From VXPQ01 sp965223485 (GTDB lineage: Bacteria; Bacteroidota; Rhodothermia; Rhodothermales; VXPQ01): DNA of 64,000 nt. Positions 7,078-15,452 of this stretch are shown here, piece by piece (the stretch's first letter is position 1; each line of letters starts with the position of its first letter). The stretch lies in contig OZ244993.1 in assembly GCA_965223485.1 (NCBI GenBank), forward strand, positions 1,612,001 to 1,676,000, in the 5' to 3' direction. A program made the position numbers and the translations under genes. The notes under the pieces were generated by a model. It made no database searches. It saw nothing but the letters and a program-made list of their open reading frames with translations, and had not been told where the DNA came from.

Positions 7078-9849
7078 TTATTTGCCTCCTATTCGTGTTA
7101 TTGCCTGGTCGTACCACATGAGCAGTTTCGGGTCTTCTTCAAGAACTTTGTTGGGAATCTTGTCGGCCACGGCGATAATAACGACATAGTCGTGTTCCTG
7201 CCAGGCTTTCTTGAATCCGGCACGGACGGCTTCGAGGCGGAAGACCTTGAGTTTCTTCTTGGCATCTTTGTATTCCTCGAACTCCCTGAGCAGTGCTTTC
7301 TCACGCAGTTTTTCGAGATCGCCCGACTTGTTGGGATCGGGTACATACCAGCGGTCGCGGGCCTTGGCGACCAAGGTTGGATCATCCTTGAGCAGCTCTT
7401 TCCAGTTGGTGGAGAGGTAGGCGTAGATCTGCTCCGGCACCGGGCCTTTGCCGTCATAGCAGAGGAAGTTCTGGTTAAGCAGTTCGCGCAGGTCGAGTTG
7501 GGCCTCGTTCTTGCTCCAGCCGCCGAGTTGCTGCATGAACTGCGGGTTGATGTCGGAGAATGTCTGCGGTTTTTCCTTGATGAGCTGGCGCAACCATTGA
7601 ATTATGGATGCCTCGTCTTTAACGAACAATTCGATAGTTTCATTGACACCACCCGCCGCAATTTTCTTGCGATCGTATTCGGCAACTTGGTCCGGCAGGA
7701 AGTACATGCCATCCCGTTCGATGAACCGTTGCGCCAGCCCGATCTGGAACTCCTGGCTGGAGATCGGCACCGGATAGCCCTTGCGGACGTAGTAGGCCAC
7801 CATCTGGTCGAACAGGATGCGAGGATCTCGCTCAGGAACGAAAAGCATCAACGCGCCTTGGCGCTTTGTGACCGGCAGATACTTCAAGTGCGTGCGGACA
7901 AAATCCTGAACGCCTTCTTCGGTTTGCGCCTCTTTCTGGAAACGCTCTTCAAAACCGCCGTTGGGTTTGTAGGCAGAAATAACAAGATCTTGCTTAACAG
8001 CCGTTGGGGTAGTAACGGCTTTAAAGCTACCTTGTTTCTTATCCAGTGCGGATACATTAGCTACGATAAAGCCTGCCTCGTTGAGTGCTGATTGGATGCT
8101 ATTCCATACGGAGGCTTTTGTATTTGAGAACTCAACCGTCATCCAGCGACCAGGTTTAAGCGCTTTGTATGCTTGTAAAAAGCATTGCGTCATAAGGTCT
8201 CTATATTCTGCACTACCTTTTCCTTGTGCAGAATTTTCAATTGCTTCAGTTTTGTTGTTGGTCCAAACCTTTAGCCATTGCTCCCACAATGAGCTTAATT
8301 CTGAATAGTTAAGGTTTGCACCAAAAGGAGGGTCTACAAAAATATAATCAACTGATATTGAATCTCCGTTGGTCGTTGATTTGGTTCCTAAAACACTTGG
8401 TGATTTAATGGATTTGAAAGCAGTAATCAGCTTTTTAAGTTTGTTTTTATAGGCTGTAAAAACAGAAGACTCCGATATCTGAGATCCTACATAAAATGTA
8501 CCGCTAAGGGGGTTGTAGGGAAACGAGACTCCTGGCCGGTAGCGGTTTAGCTTACTGATATTTATGAGTTGCGAATTAAACCAAAGAAGCGTCTGGGGCG
8601 ACGAACACCTATTTCTTATGGCGGCCAAAATCCATAAATTTCTCTTAGTATAAAAATGATGTACATGCGTTAAACCAATGCCATCATTCCTTCTGGTTTC
8701 TTTCCCCTCCATCATTCTATGGCTTGGAAACCAGTAAGGAATATTGGAACTTTCAATTCTCTCGATTAAGCCGAAATCATTATGATCCGGTTGTTTCTCA
8801 TATCTCTTACCGGCGATAGTGTAATCAATTAACACAGGCACCTGTTTTGCCTGTCTTATAGTGTCCTTTATTGCATCATCATATTTGGTGATTCGTGCCC
8901 TCTCCATGCCTCTTTTTGTTAGTGAAGTATTGCAGTGCGGACAGGAGAATGAATTACTAACAGTCCCTGCGTCTTTATCAACAGCAACATCCCAAAAAAC
9001 CACTTCGTGTGTACATTCTGGGCAGACAAAAACATCAGACCAAACGATGTGGTTTATAACGCCTTTTGTTTTTCCATCGCTATGAATGGTTTCATACATC
9101 CAGCCACAATCTTTCTCGATTTCCTTGAGGATGCATTTGGCCTCTTTCTCAAAAGAGGCAACATCAACTGGCGTGTTGTAGTTGTAGGCAATAAATGTTG
9201 CCGCTGGTGAGAGATCATTAAGTACAGCTCTACGACCGCCCAGTTTTGAAAATGGTCGCCAAACCTTTTTGCCATCTTCATCGGTTTCTTCCTGCAAAAT
9301 GGCCCCATCCGGTTTTACCTGATAACCGAGAGACATAACCACTTCGCGGTCACCACACATCTGCGCCGCTACACCCGTCATGCCGGTACCACAGAACCCG
9401 TCAAACACGATGTCCCCCGGCTGCGTGTAATGAAGGATGTATCGCATGATGGCCTTGTGCGGCACCTTGGTATGGTAGGAGTGCGCGTTGTAAATTGGGT
9501 CGTTCTTCCCCTCGCTCACATCGGCCGCAAAGGGTTCGCGGTGGTAGCCTTCGGGTTGCTCCGCCTTCTGCGCCTCCCACTCGGCGATGAAATCGGCGAT
9601 CCAGGGGTTTGGGCAGGCAGTGTAATACGGCGGATCGCTCAGATTCAGAATGTCCTCGTCGCTGCCGATGGGAAAGCCTTCGATCTTGCGGAATTCCGGG
9701 TCCTGTAGCTTCTTACGCAGTTCCTGGGTGAAGTGGATGCGGCGGCCCTCGTCGTTTTCGAAGGCCATGCCGAGGCAAGTCACCGCTCCTGAACGCTTCT
9801 GCGGCTCTTCAAGCAGCGAGTCGAACAAACTGTTTTCTTTCATCTTCAT
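7078..9849 (-). CDS. pglX: BREX adenine-specific DNA methyltransferase PglX (PglXI type, DUF1156)
   Basis: About 923 aa. It has the N6-adenine methyltransferase motif I DIVFDGFCGTGMTG and, much later, motif IV IFVDPPFGANLNYSEL (DPPF at 8334-8323). Between them is a zinc-ribbon-like pair of cysteine motifs (CPECTHE and CPHCNTS). The N-terminus contains SDPPYYTACPNPW, usual in this large DUF1156 class. This enzyme provides the BREX host modification. The family N-terminus favours the ATG at 9849 over the GTG at 9897 that lies just after brxC; the choice is uncertain. The middle of the gene (roughly 7980-9240 bp) is visibly more AT-rich than both ends, suggesting recombination of the catalytic/recognition region. 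The 3' end is GC-rich again. Confidence 0.9.
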   Translation of the reverse strand: MKMKENSLFDSLLEEPQKRSGAVTCLGMAFENDEGRRIHFTQELRKKLQDPEFRKIEGFPIGSDEDILNLSDPPYYTACPNPWIADFIAEWEAQKAEQPEGYHREPFAADVSEGKNDPIYNAHSYHTKVPHKAIMRYILHYTQPGDIVFDGFCGTGMTGVAAQMCGDREVVMSLGYQVKPDGAILQEETDEDGKKVWRPFSKLGGRRAVLNDLSPAATFIAYNYNTPVDVASFEKEAKCILKEIEKDCGWMYETIHSDGKTKGVINHIVWSDVFVCPECTHEVVFWDVAVDKDAGTVSNSFSCPHCNTSLTKRGMERARITKYDDAIKDTIRQAKQVPVLIDYTIAGKRYEKQPDHNDFGLIERIESSNIPYWFPSHRMMEGKETRRNDGIGLTHVHHFYTKRNLWILAAIRNRCSSPQTLLWFNSQLINISKLNRYRPGVSFPYNPLSGTFYVGSQISESSVFTAYKNKLKKLITAFKSIKSPSVLGTKSTTNGDSISVDYIFVDPPFGANLNYSELSSLWEQWLKVWTNNKTEAIENSAQGKGSAEYRDLMTQCFLQAYKALKPGRWMTVEFSNTKASVWNSIQSALNEAGFIVANVSALDKKQGSFKAVTTPTAVKQDLVISAYKPNGGFEERFQKEAQTEEGVQDFVRTHLKYLPVTKRQGALMLFVPERDPRILFDQMVAYYVRKGYPVPISSQEFQIGLAQRFIERDGMYFLPDQVAEYDRKKIAAGGVNETIELFVKDEASIIQWLRQLIKEKPQTFSDINPQFMQQLGGWSKNEAQLDLRELLNQNFLCYDGKGPVPEQIYAYLSTNWKELLKDDPTLVAKARDRWYVPDPNKSGDLEKLREKALLREFEEYKDAKKKLKVFRLEAVRAGFKKAWQEHDYVVIIAVADKIPNKVLEEDPKLLMWYDQAITRIGGK

Positions 9850-9899
9850 AATCCTTGCTGGTGTCTTGTGTCTCAGCTTGGTCACTCGCTTAGTCACTT

Positions 9900-12800
9900 T
9901 TATTCCATGACGATCCGCACCTTGGCCGGGTCCTTGCCCTTGGTGAGCTGATCGATGTACTCCTCAAAGCGTTTTTTCATCTCCGTCGGGGTTGCCGGGC
10001 CGTCGGTGACCTGCAGGGCGTGTTGCAGTTCCTGCACATTGACAGTGACCTTGACCAAACCGGAGAGCACCTCCTTCAGGGCGTGGACAAAGTTGCTGTC
10101 CAGCGGCACTGGTAGTTCCTGCGACTTAATGAAAGCCTCCAGCGGTTTGCGGTCGTCAATCTTCAGCAGGTCCATGTTGGCCTGGGTGATCGGGTCCTCC
10201 AGGTTGCTGAGGATCGTGGAGATCCAGGTCGCCACCATGGCGTCGAGCTGCGCATCCATCTGGTCGATCATCTGCGAGCCTGCCACCGCGCCGGTTTCCA
10301 CCGACGGCCGGAATCCACAATGCAGGCAGATGGGCTTTGCGTCGAGGTTTTGCTCGGTCAGGGCAAAGCAGCTCTTCAGCCCAGCCAGACGGTTCTGGTA
10401 ATCGGTGAGCTGCTGCCGGGGCATCAGGTCGATACCGGCCAGTTTGAGCAGGGTTTGCAGCCGCTGATCGTTGAGCAGGCCAGCCTTGCGCTTGTCGTCG
10501 TTCACGCCCAGTCGAGCCTTGGTGTGCAGGCCGATGTAGGCGACGGTGTAATCCTTCTTCAGCTTCTGCAGCTTGGCCCCGATGCGCTGGGATTGGCTGA
10601 CCAGCGTGGTCAGGTCGGCCTGTTTGAGGGCATCCAGCACATCCTGCCGGGTGGTCTTCATGCGATCCACCCAGTCATGCTCGGCAGGCAGCACCGCCTC
10701 GGCGTCGGAGAGCCAGTATGCCGTCAGGACATGATCCATGATGAACTCGCGCAGGGCGTCCAGTTCGTCCAGGGCCTTCACGGCCTTTTCATGGGCCAGC
10801 ACTTCGGGAGCGCTGTAGCGGAAGTTCTTCAGCTTGCCCGGCGAGGAGTAGGCCTGGAGCGATTCAAAGAAGCCCTTGGCCTCGTCCAGCCCGCCGGCTT
10901 GTCTGGCCAGTTCGGTGCCCGCGAGCAGGTCCAGCCCCCAGAAAGAAAGCCCTTCGCGCAGGGTCTGCTGGGTCATGACGATGCGCTTGACGATCTTGCC
11001 CACTGCCTGCTGCAGGTTCTGCACCGGCTCGTCCTTGCCCTGGGTGACGAGCTGGGCCATGCCCGGCGTCATGCCAAGCAGTTCGAACAGCGCCTTGAGC
11101 GCGGGCAGGTTCCATTCCTTGGGCTGCTCCAGGTGTTTGAAGCGGACCAGTTCATCCATGCCGGTCGCGGCAAGCAGCGAGAGTCCGGTGGCGTCGAATT
11201 TCTTGCCCGGGATGCAGAGCACGATATCGCCGGAGTAGACCAGCGCCGCCAGCAGGACAGTCACCCATTCCGGCTCCAGCCGCGAACCGCCCGGGCTCAT
11301 GTACTCAAGCCCATGGTCGTCCTGGATGATCTCGCTGTGGTTGACCACCTGGCCGTGGCCCTTGGCCTTGACGGCATCGAGGATGAACTTGGCGTACTTC
11401 GACTTGTAGGGGCCGATCTTCTCGCCGTCGAACAACTCCAAAGCGTCCAGCACGGCGGTGGCCTGCTTGGTACGGTTCTGCCCGGCGATGGCCCGAAGGG
11501 CATCCTGTGCTGCCTGGGCGCGGTTATTGCCGGTGATCCGGACCGAAAAGAACGGATAGTCCGGGGCCTGGTTCTCGAAGTTCGGTGCTAGGCAGACACC
11601 GGCGATGGTGTTTATCAGGTCGCGGAAGTTGATGGTTTCGTGGGGCGACAGGTCAGACAGGTCACGGATGGACTTTCCCTTGGCCCATTCTGTCATGGAT
11701 TTGGAGCGGCCTTGGTAAGTGACTTCGAAGGCATCTGCCATGTGTTTCTGCAGCCACTGGACCAGCTTCCTCAGAAAATCATTGGCTTTCAATTCATAGG
11801 TGGCCTTAGCATGGCCCGATGAGGTGGTCGCGAGGTCCAGGGCAGCCGCGTAGCTCTTTAGCGCGGTCTGGAATTCCTCGTCGGTGCCTTTCAGGCGGAC
11901 AAAGACTTCATCATTGACCTTGTCATCCTTGAAGCGAGGCGGATCGTTGGGCTGAATGAAATAAAGGTAGAAGTCCCGCTGGGGAACGGCGGTGGAGCGC
12001 TCGTTCGGAGCGCCGAAAAAGAGGTAGCCGGAGCGAACCGTCTTGTGTTCCTGCCAAACCAACTCGTGCTGCCAAATCTTGTAGCCGGTCACGTAGGTTG
12101 CGTCCTGGCATTCCATGACCCGCTTGAGCGCCTCATAATAATAACGGTCAAGCTCATTCGCGTTCAGAACACTAGCTTTGTTGTCGATCAGGGCGTCGAA
12201 ATCGTCGGTCTTCTTCAGATCGAGATAGTATTGGCGGTTGTCAGTGTTGAAGGAAATGAACTGGCCGCTGACGGTCGTGTGGATTGCCCGCAGGACGGTT
12301 TCCACGAGGGTCTGCAGATCTTTGTCGGGCTCATTGTCACTCATGCCGGCGATCAGCGGATCAAACAGGCAGAGGCGATCACGCAATTCCTCGGCGGATG
12401 CGCCCATAGGGCCATAGATGTCGCCGGTGGTGAGGCGGTGTACAGAAAGCGCATGGATAAGGCGCAGCGCCATCGGTTTGTATTGCATCCGAGTGATGGT
12501 GTTTTCGATACGAGATTCCAGCACCTGGCTGCAATCGATGACGGCCCGTACCTCGGGAATAGCGCGGAAGGCTGCGTTTTGTTTAAGGGTGTTCCAGTAG
12601 CTGTCGAAAGCAATCAGGCCGGGTTTGTCCGACGGCACATCCTTGTCCAGAATGCCCTTCATGCCCATGGACAGCGTCTTGAGCACCTCGCGTTTTTCCA
12701 CCACAGTGACCCGCTCGAAGGTGTCAATGTAATCAGGATGCACTGGAAAGAGGCGGACGAATTCATCCATCCGCTCGTTGAGATTGCCGTAGTATTTGGC

Positions 12801-13631
12801 AAAGGGTGTCAGGTAGTCACGGATATTGGCTTGCTGTTCGGCAGTTTTCTTTAGCAGACGTTCAGCTACAACAAATTTGACGTCGCTGCGGGCGATGAGA
12901 ATCTGTTCGAAGCGATCCTTCACCCGGCGGATGCTGTCGGCGACAAAGGCAAAGCGTTGGCTGTCGAAAATGGCTTCCTGAACACCGGCCATGAAGCGGA
13001 AACGCAGATCCTTGCATACCTCGCCGACTTCGCGGAGGAAGATGAGGTCGCGAATCAGTTCCTGGTCTTTGCGGGTGCGCAGGTAGTCGAGCAACTCATC
13101 CACCACCAGTAGCAGGCCCTGCTCCGGGAACACTTGGCCGAATGCGACCATCATGTCTTCGAAGGCCCGTTTATGAGTAGGGATGGCGCTCGCTTCAGGG
13201 AAGACGTATTCCACGCCGAGCATTTCGAGATGCTCTTCCAGTTCCGCCACCAGGATATCGCGCAGGGACATGGTGGTGGCTCCGATTTCGGTACGGATGA
13301 CCTTGAAGCGTCCGGCGATATGGGAAGCGGCGTCGCGGACACCGGAGTGGTTCAGTCCTTCCAGCAGGGAGGCATCTGCGGCAAGACTGGAGACCACCGA
13401 CATCAAGTGCGATTTACCGGTGCCGTAATTACCGACCACAAGTAGCCCCTTGTTGTCGACCGGCTGATCGAACTGCATTTGAGGGATGACAAGCTGCGTG
13501 AGCCGTTCCGCCATTTCTTCGGAAATGATATAGGTGTTCACCAAGTGATGCGCGGCGCTTGATTTGTCTGCGTCACGTAACTGAACGACCGACTCAATCG
13601 GATCGAATTGGATAAGGTCTCCGTATTTCAT
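9900..13631 (-). CDS. brxC: BREX ATPase BrxC/PglY (DUF6079 type)
   Basis: A 1243-aa P-loop ATPase, the size expected for BrxC/PglY. Walker A is GNYGTGKSH (residues 67-75) and Walker B is LLLVVDELLDYL (residues 173-184). A long helical region follows, with a single CxxC (CLHCGFRPS) near the C-terminus. BrxC forms the large AAA+ component of BREX and is needed for phage exclusion and, in studied systems, for methylation. Its ATG at 13631 overlaps the brxF stop (ATGA), the coupling expected in type 3 BREX. The stop is immediately before pglX. Cytoplasmic; no signal peptide. Confidence 0.9.
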   Translation of the reverse strand: MKYGDLIQFDPIESVVQLRDADKSSAAHHLVNTYIISEEMAERLTQLVIPQMQFDQPVDNKGLLVVGNYGTGKSHLMSVVSSLAADASLLEGLNHSGVRDAASHIAGRFKVIRTEIGATTMSLRDILVAELEEHLEMLGVEYVFPEASAIPTHKRAFEDMMVAFGQVFPEQGLLLVVDELLDYLRTRKDQELIRDLIFLREVGEVCKDLRFRFMAGVQEAIFDSQRFAFVADSIRRVKDRFEQILIARSDVKFVVAERLLKKTAEQQANIRDYLTPFAKYYGNLNERMDEFVRLFPVHPDYIDTFERVTVVEKREVLKTLSMGMKGILDKDVPSDKPGLIAFDSYWNTLKQNAAFRAIPEVRAVIDCSQVLESRIENTITRMQYKPMALRLIHALSVHRLTTGDIYGPMGASAEELRDRLCLFDPLIAGMSDNEPDKDLQTLVETVLRAIHTTVSGQFISFNTDNRQYYLDLKKTDDFDALIDNKASVLNANELDRYYYEALKRVMECQDATYVTGYKIWQHELVWQEHKTVRSGYLFFGAPNERSTAVPQRDFYLYFIQPNDPPRFKDDKVNDEVFVRLKGTDEEFQTALKSYAAALDLATTSSGHAKATYELKANDFLRKLVQWLQKHMADAFEVTYQGRSKSMTEWAKGKSIRDLSDLSPHETINFRDLINTIAGVCLAPNFENQAPDYPFFSVRITGNNRAQAAQDALRAIAGQNRTKQATAVLDALELFDGEKIGPYKSKYAKFILDAVKAKGHGQVVNHSEIIQDDHGLEYMSPGGSRLEPEWVTVLLAALVYSGDIVLCIPGKKFDATGLSLLAATGMDELVRFKHLEQPKEWNLPALKALFELLGMTPGMAQLVTQGKDEPVQNLQQAVGKIVKRIVMTQQTLREGLSFWGLDLLAGTELARQAGGLDEAKGFFESLQAYSSPGKLKNFRYSAPEVLAHEKAVKALDELDALREFIMDHVLTAYWLSDAEAVLPAEHDWVDRMKTTRQDVLDALKQADLTTLVSQSQRIGAKLQKLKKDYTVAYIGLHTKARLGVNDDKRKAGLLNDQRLQTLLKLAGIDLMPRQQLTDYQNRLAGLKSCFALTEQNLDAKPICLHCGFRPSVETGAVAGSQMIDQMDAQLDAMVATWISTILSNLEDPITQANMDLLKIDDRKPLEAFIKSQELPVPLDSNFVHALKEVLSGLVKVTVNVQELQHALQVTDGPATPTEMKKRFEEYIDQLTKGKDPAKVRIVME

Positions 13632-14143
13632 GCTTGTCCGTTCTCCCTATCGCTTTCTTTCGAATCTATTGTCGCCGTGCCATCCATGCTGACGATCAGT
13701 ACATTAACTCGGTCATAGCTGCGGTACTCCGGATGGTCTGTTTCGGCATAAAAAAGCCTTCCGTCGGTAGATGTCCCATTCCATGAAGCCACGACGGTAC
13801 GGTTTCTCGAAATGCCTTGCAACAAGCGCAGGGGGTCCTGCTTGAGATCCTTGTCAAAAAGGATCTCAAGATTGTCCAGCACCACCGGTGATTGGACTTT
13901 TTGCGTGATCTGGTCCAGAATTTCCTGCAGGTGCAGTGACCGCTGTTTTACTGTCAGTTCAAGCAGCTTACTTGCAAGCGCCAGGTTGACATTGATGACG
14001 GGGGAACCGAACTCATCGGCGATATCCCGTAGAACGCCGGTCTTGCCGGAACCAGCCTCGCCCACTAGCAACACCAAACGGTGGTACAAGCCTTCTGCTG
14101 TGTGCAGGGATCGCTTTATTTTGTCATGTATCTGCTCAGCCAT
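13628..14143 (-). CDS. brxF: BREX type 3 P-loop protein BrxF
   Basis: A 171-aa single-domain ATPase with Walker A GEAGSGKTG (residues 28-36) and a Walker B-like strand VVLDNLEILF. A small P-loop protein as the first gene directly before the DUF6079 BrxC is diagnostic of type 3 BREX, and this one overlaps brxC by 4 bases. I start it at the ATG at 14143, which has GGGGTG upstream. A GTG two codons earlier (14149) is also possible. Its biochemical role is not established. It is the promoter-proximal gene of the eight-gene operon. Confidence 0.85.
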   Translation of the reverse strand: MAEQIHDKIKRSLHTAEGLYHRLVLLVGEAGSGKTGVLRDIADEFGSPVINVNLALASKLLELTVKQRSLHLQEILDQITQKVQSPVVLDNLEILFDKDLKQDPLRLLQGISRNRTVVASWNGTSTDGRLFYAETDHPEYRSYDRVNVLIVSMDGTATIDSKESDRENGQA

Positions 14144-14214
14144 GGCCACACCCCACGATCCGGCTTGTTAGATTTTTCAGCCACACCGCCAGAGTGGCCC
14201 CACTCGTCCATTTC

Positions 14215-14243
14215 ATTATGTTTGAATATCCAGTGCCAATCAA
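14215..14243 (-). promoter_or_regulatory. predicted sigma-70-type promoter of the BREX operon
   Basis: On the minus strand, TTGATT (14243-14238) and CATAAT (14220-14215) are separated by exactly 17 bases, close to the TTGACA/TATAAT consensus. Transcription would begin near 14207, about 65 bases before the brxF ATG. The -35 box lies inside the repeat shared with the left side of the operon. Bacteroidota often use a different -7/-33 promoter, so this element may have come with the island. Confidence 0.5.
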
Positions 14244-14261
14244 CCCGAACCACCTTTGCTA
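14225..14261 (+). repeat. right copy of the repeat flanking the BREX operon, possible IS end
   Basis: GAATATCCAGTGCCAATCAA is followed by the core ending CCGAACCACCTTT; the 17-base core is 14241-14257 and matches 966-982 with two differences. The adjoining 14185-14210 segment (AGAGTGGCCCCACTCG) has the look of sequences seen at IS21-family ends, which I recall but cannot verify. Nothing else recognisable lies in 14150-14324. Confidence 0.4.
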
Positions 14262-14324
14262 ATCAAATCTAAAGCAACAACCCCTTCAAGCGGAATCAAT
14301 GTTCCAGATCATTCCATACCCCAG

Positions 14325-14413
14325 CGGAGAGGGAGGGATTCGAACCCTCGATACGGGGTTGCCGTATACTCCCTTAGCAGGGGAGCGCCTTCAGCCAGCT
14401 CGGCCACCTCTCC
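14325..14413 (-). tRNA. tRNA-Ser (anticodon GCT)
   Basis: An 89-base class II tRNA on the minus strand. The acceptor stem GGAGAGG (14413-14407) pairs with CCTCTCC (14332-14326), with discriminator G at 14325. The D-arm starts GGCCGAGCTGGCTGAAGG. The anticodon loop CTGCTAA gives GCT (reads AGC/AGU), a long variable arm is present, and the T-arm is GAGGG-TTCGAAT-CCCTC. CCA is not encoded. Its 3' end faces the BREX island, the usual geometry for tRNA-targeted integration. Confidence 0.95.
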
Positions 14414-14516
14414 CGTTGCGCTTGCGGGACGCATCCCGGCGCACGTTTCGTTTGCATTTCACGATCCCTGCTAACGCCGGAAGGTTTGCGAGGTTCGATG
14501 CCCCGCCATGCGGATT

Positions 14517-15437
14517 TTATCCGGCTTCCAGTGCGTTGGCTCCCGAAACGATCTCGATGATCTCCGTGGTGATCGCGGATTGGCGCGCCCGGTTGTACTT
14601 CAGTTTCAGGTTGCGCAAAAAGTCTTCCGCATTGGAGGTCGCATTGTCCATAGCTACCATGCGCGCGCCCTGTTCCGCCGCGTTCGATTCGAGCAGAACG
14701 CGCCATACCTGGTATTGCAGGTATCTCGGCAGCAACTCGTGCAGGACGGATTCCGCTTCCGGCTCGAAGATGGAATCGGCGGCTGCGCGATTGTCAGTCT
14801 GGGCGTCTCCTTCACTCCGCGCCTCCATGATCGGCGTCAGGAACTGCTTCTTCGGGATCGGCAGAAACGGTTCGACGACCCGGTTCTGGGCAATGGTGTT
14901 CCGGAATTCGTTGTAGACGATTTTTACCTCGTCCCAGGAACCGTTCAGATACCCGTCCACGGCCTGCTCGACGATCTTCCGGGCCGTTTCCACCTCGATG
15001 CGGTCGAAGACGCCGCGAAAATCGCCGGTCATCCGATACCCCCTGCGGGCGAAATGCTTATGCCCCTTCCGGCCCACGGCAAGCACGTGCAGGTTGCCGG
15101 CCTTGCGCACCTCTTCGTATGCCGCTATCGCCTGTTCCGCTTCCTTGACGATATTGGCGTTGAAGGCGCCCGCCAGGCCCCGATCGGCCGTTACCACGAT
15201 AAACAGGATGCTACGGCCCCCTTCGCGCTTCTGCAGCAACGGGTGTTCCGTGGCGTCGAGTTGCTCCTTGAGCCGGCTGATGACCGCGCCGAGCCGGTAC
15301 GCATACGGCCGCGTGCTGAATATGCGTTCCTGCGCGCGCCGCAGTTTGGCCGCCGCCACCATCTTCATGGCGCGCGTCACTTGCTGCGTATTGCGGATCG
15401 AATCGATCCTGTTCCGTATGTCCCGGAGATTGGCCAT
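14517..15437 (-). CDS. atpG: F1 ATP synthase gamma subunit
   Basis: A 306-aa central stalk subunit that couples rotation of the c-ring to catalysis in F1. The N-terminus NLRDIRNRIDSIRNTQQVTRAMKMVAAAKLRRAQ region is the conserved gamma helix (residues 3-37, quoted in parts: TQQVTRAMKMVAAAKLR). The C-terminal helix contains MVAMDNATSNAEDF and NRARQSAITTEIIEIVSGA, also canonical. Slightly longer than E. coli gamma (287 aa), with an acidic insertion around RSEGDAQTDNRAAAD. Last gene of the atp cluster, 15 bases after atpA. The tRNA-Ser lies just beyond. Confidence 0.97.
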   Translation of the reverse strand: MANLRDIRNRIDSIRNTQQVTRAMKMVAAAKLRRAQERIFSTRPYAYRLGAVISRLKEQLDATEHPLLQKREGGRSILFIVVTADRGLAGAFNANIVKEAEQAIAAYEEVRKAGNLHVLAVGRKGHKHFARRGYRMTGDFRGVFDRIEVETARKIVEQAVDGYLNGSWDEVKIVYNEFRNTIAQNRVVEPFLPIPKKQFLTPIMEARSEGDAQTDNRAAADSIFEPEAESVLHELLPRYLQYQVWRVLLESNAAEQGARMVAMDNATSNAEDFLRNLKLKYNRARQSAITTEIIEIVSGANALEAG

Positions 15438-15452
15438 GAATCAGTTCGTGCG

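Noticed and set aside
10320..11591. 423-codon open frame opposite brxC
   Set aside because: Antisense shadow; Leu/Gln/Gly-rich without motifs.
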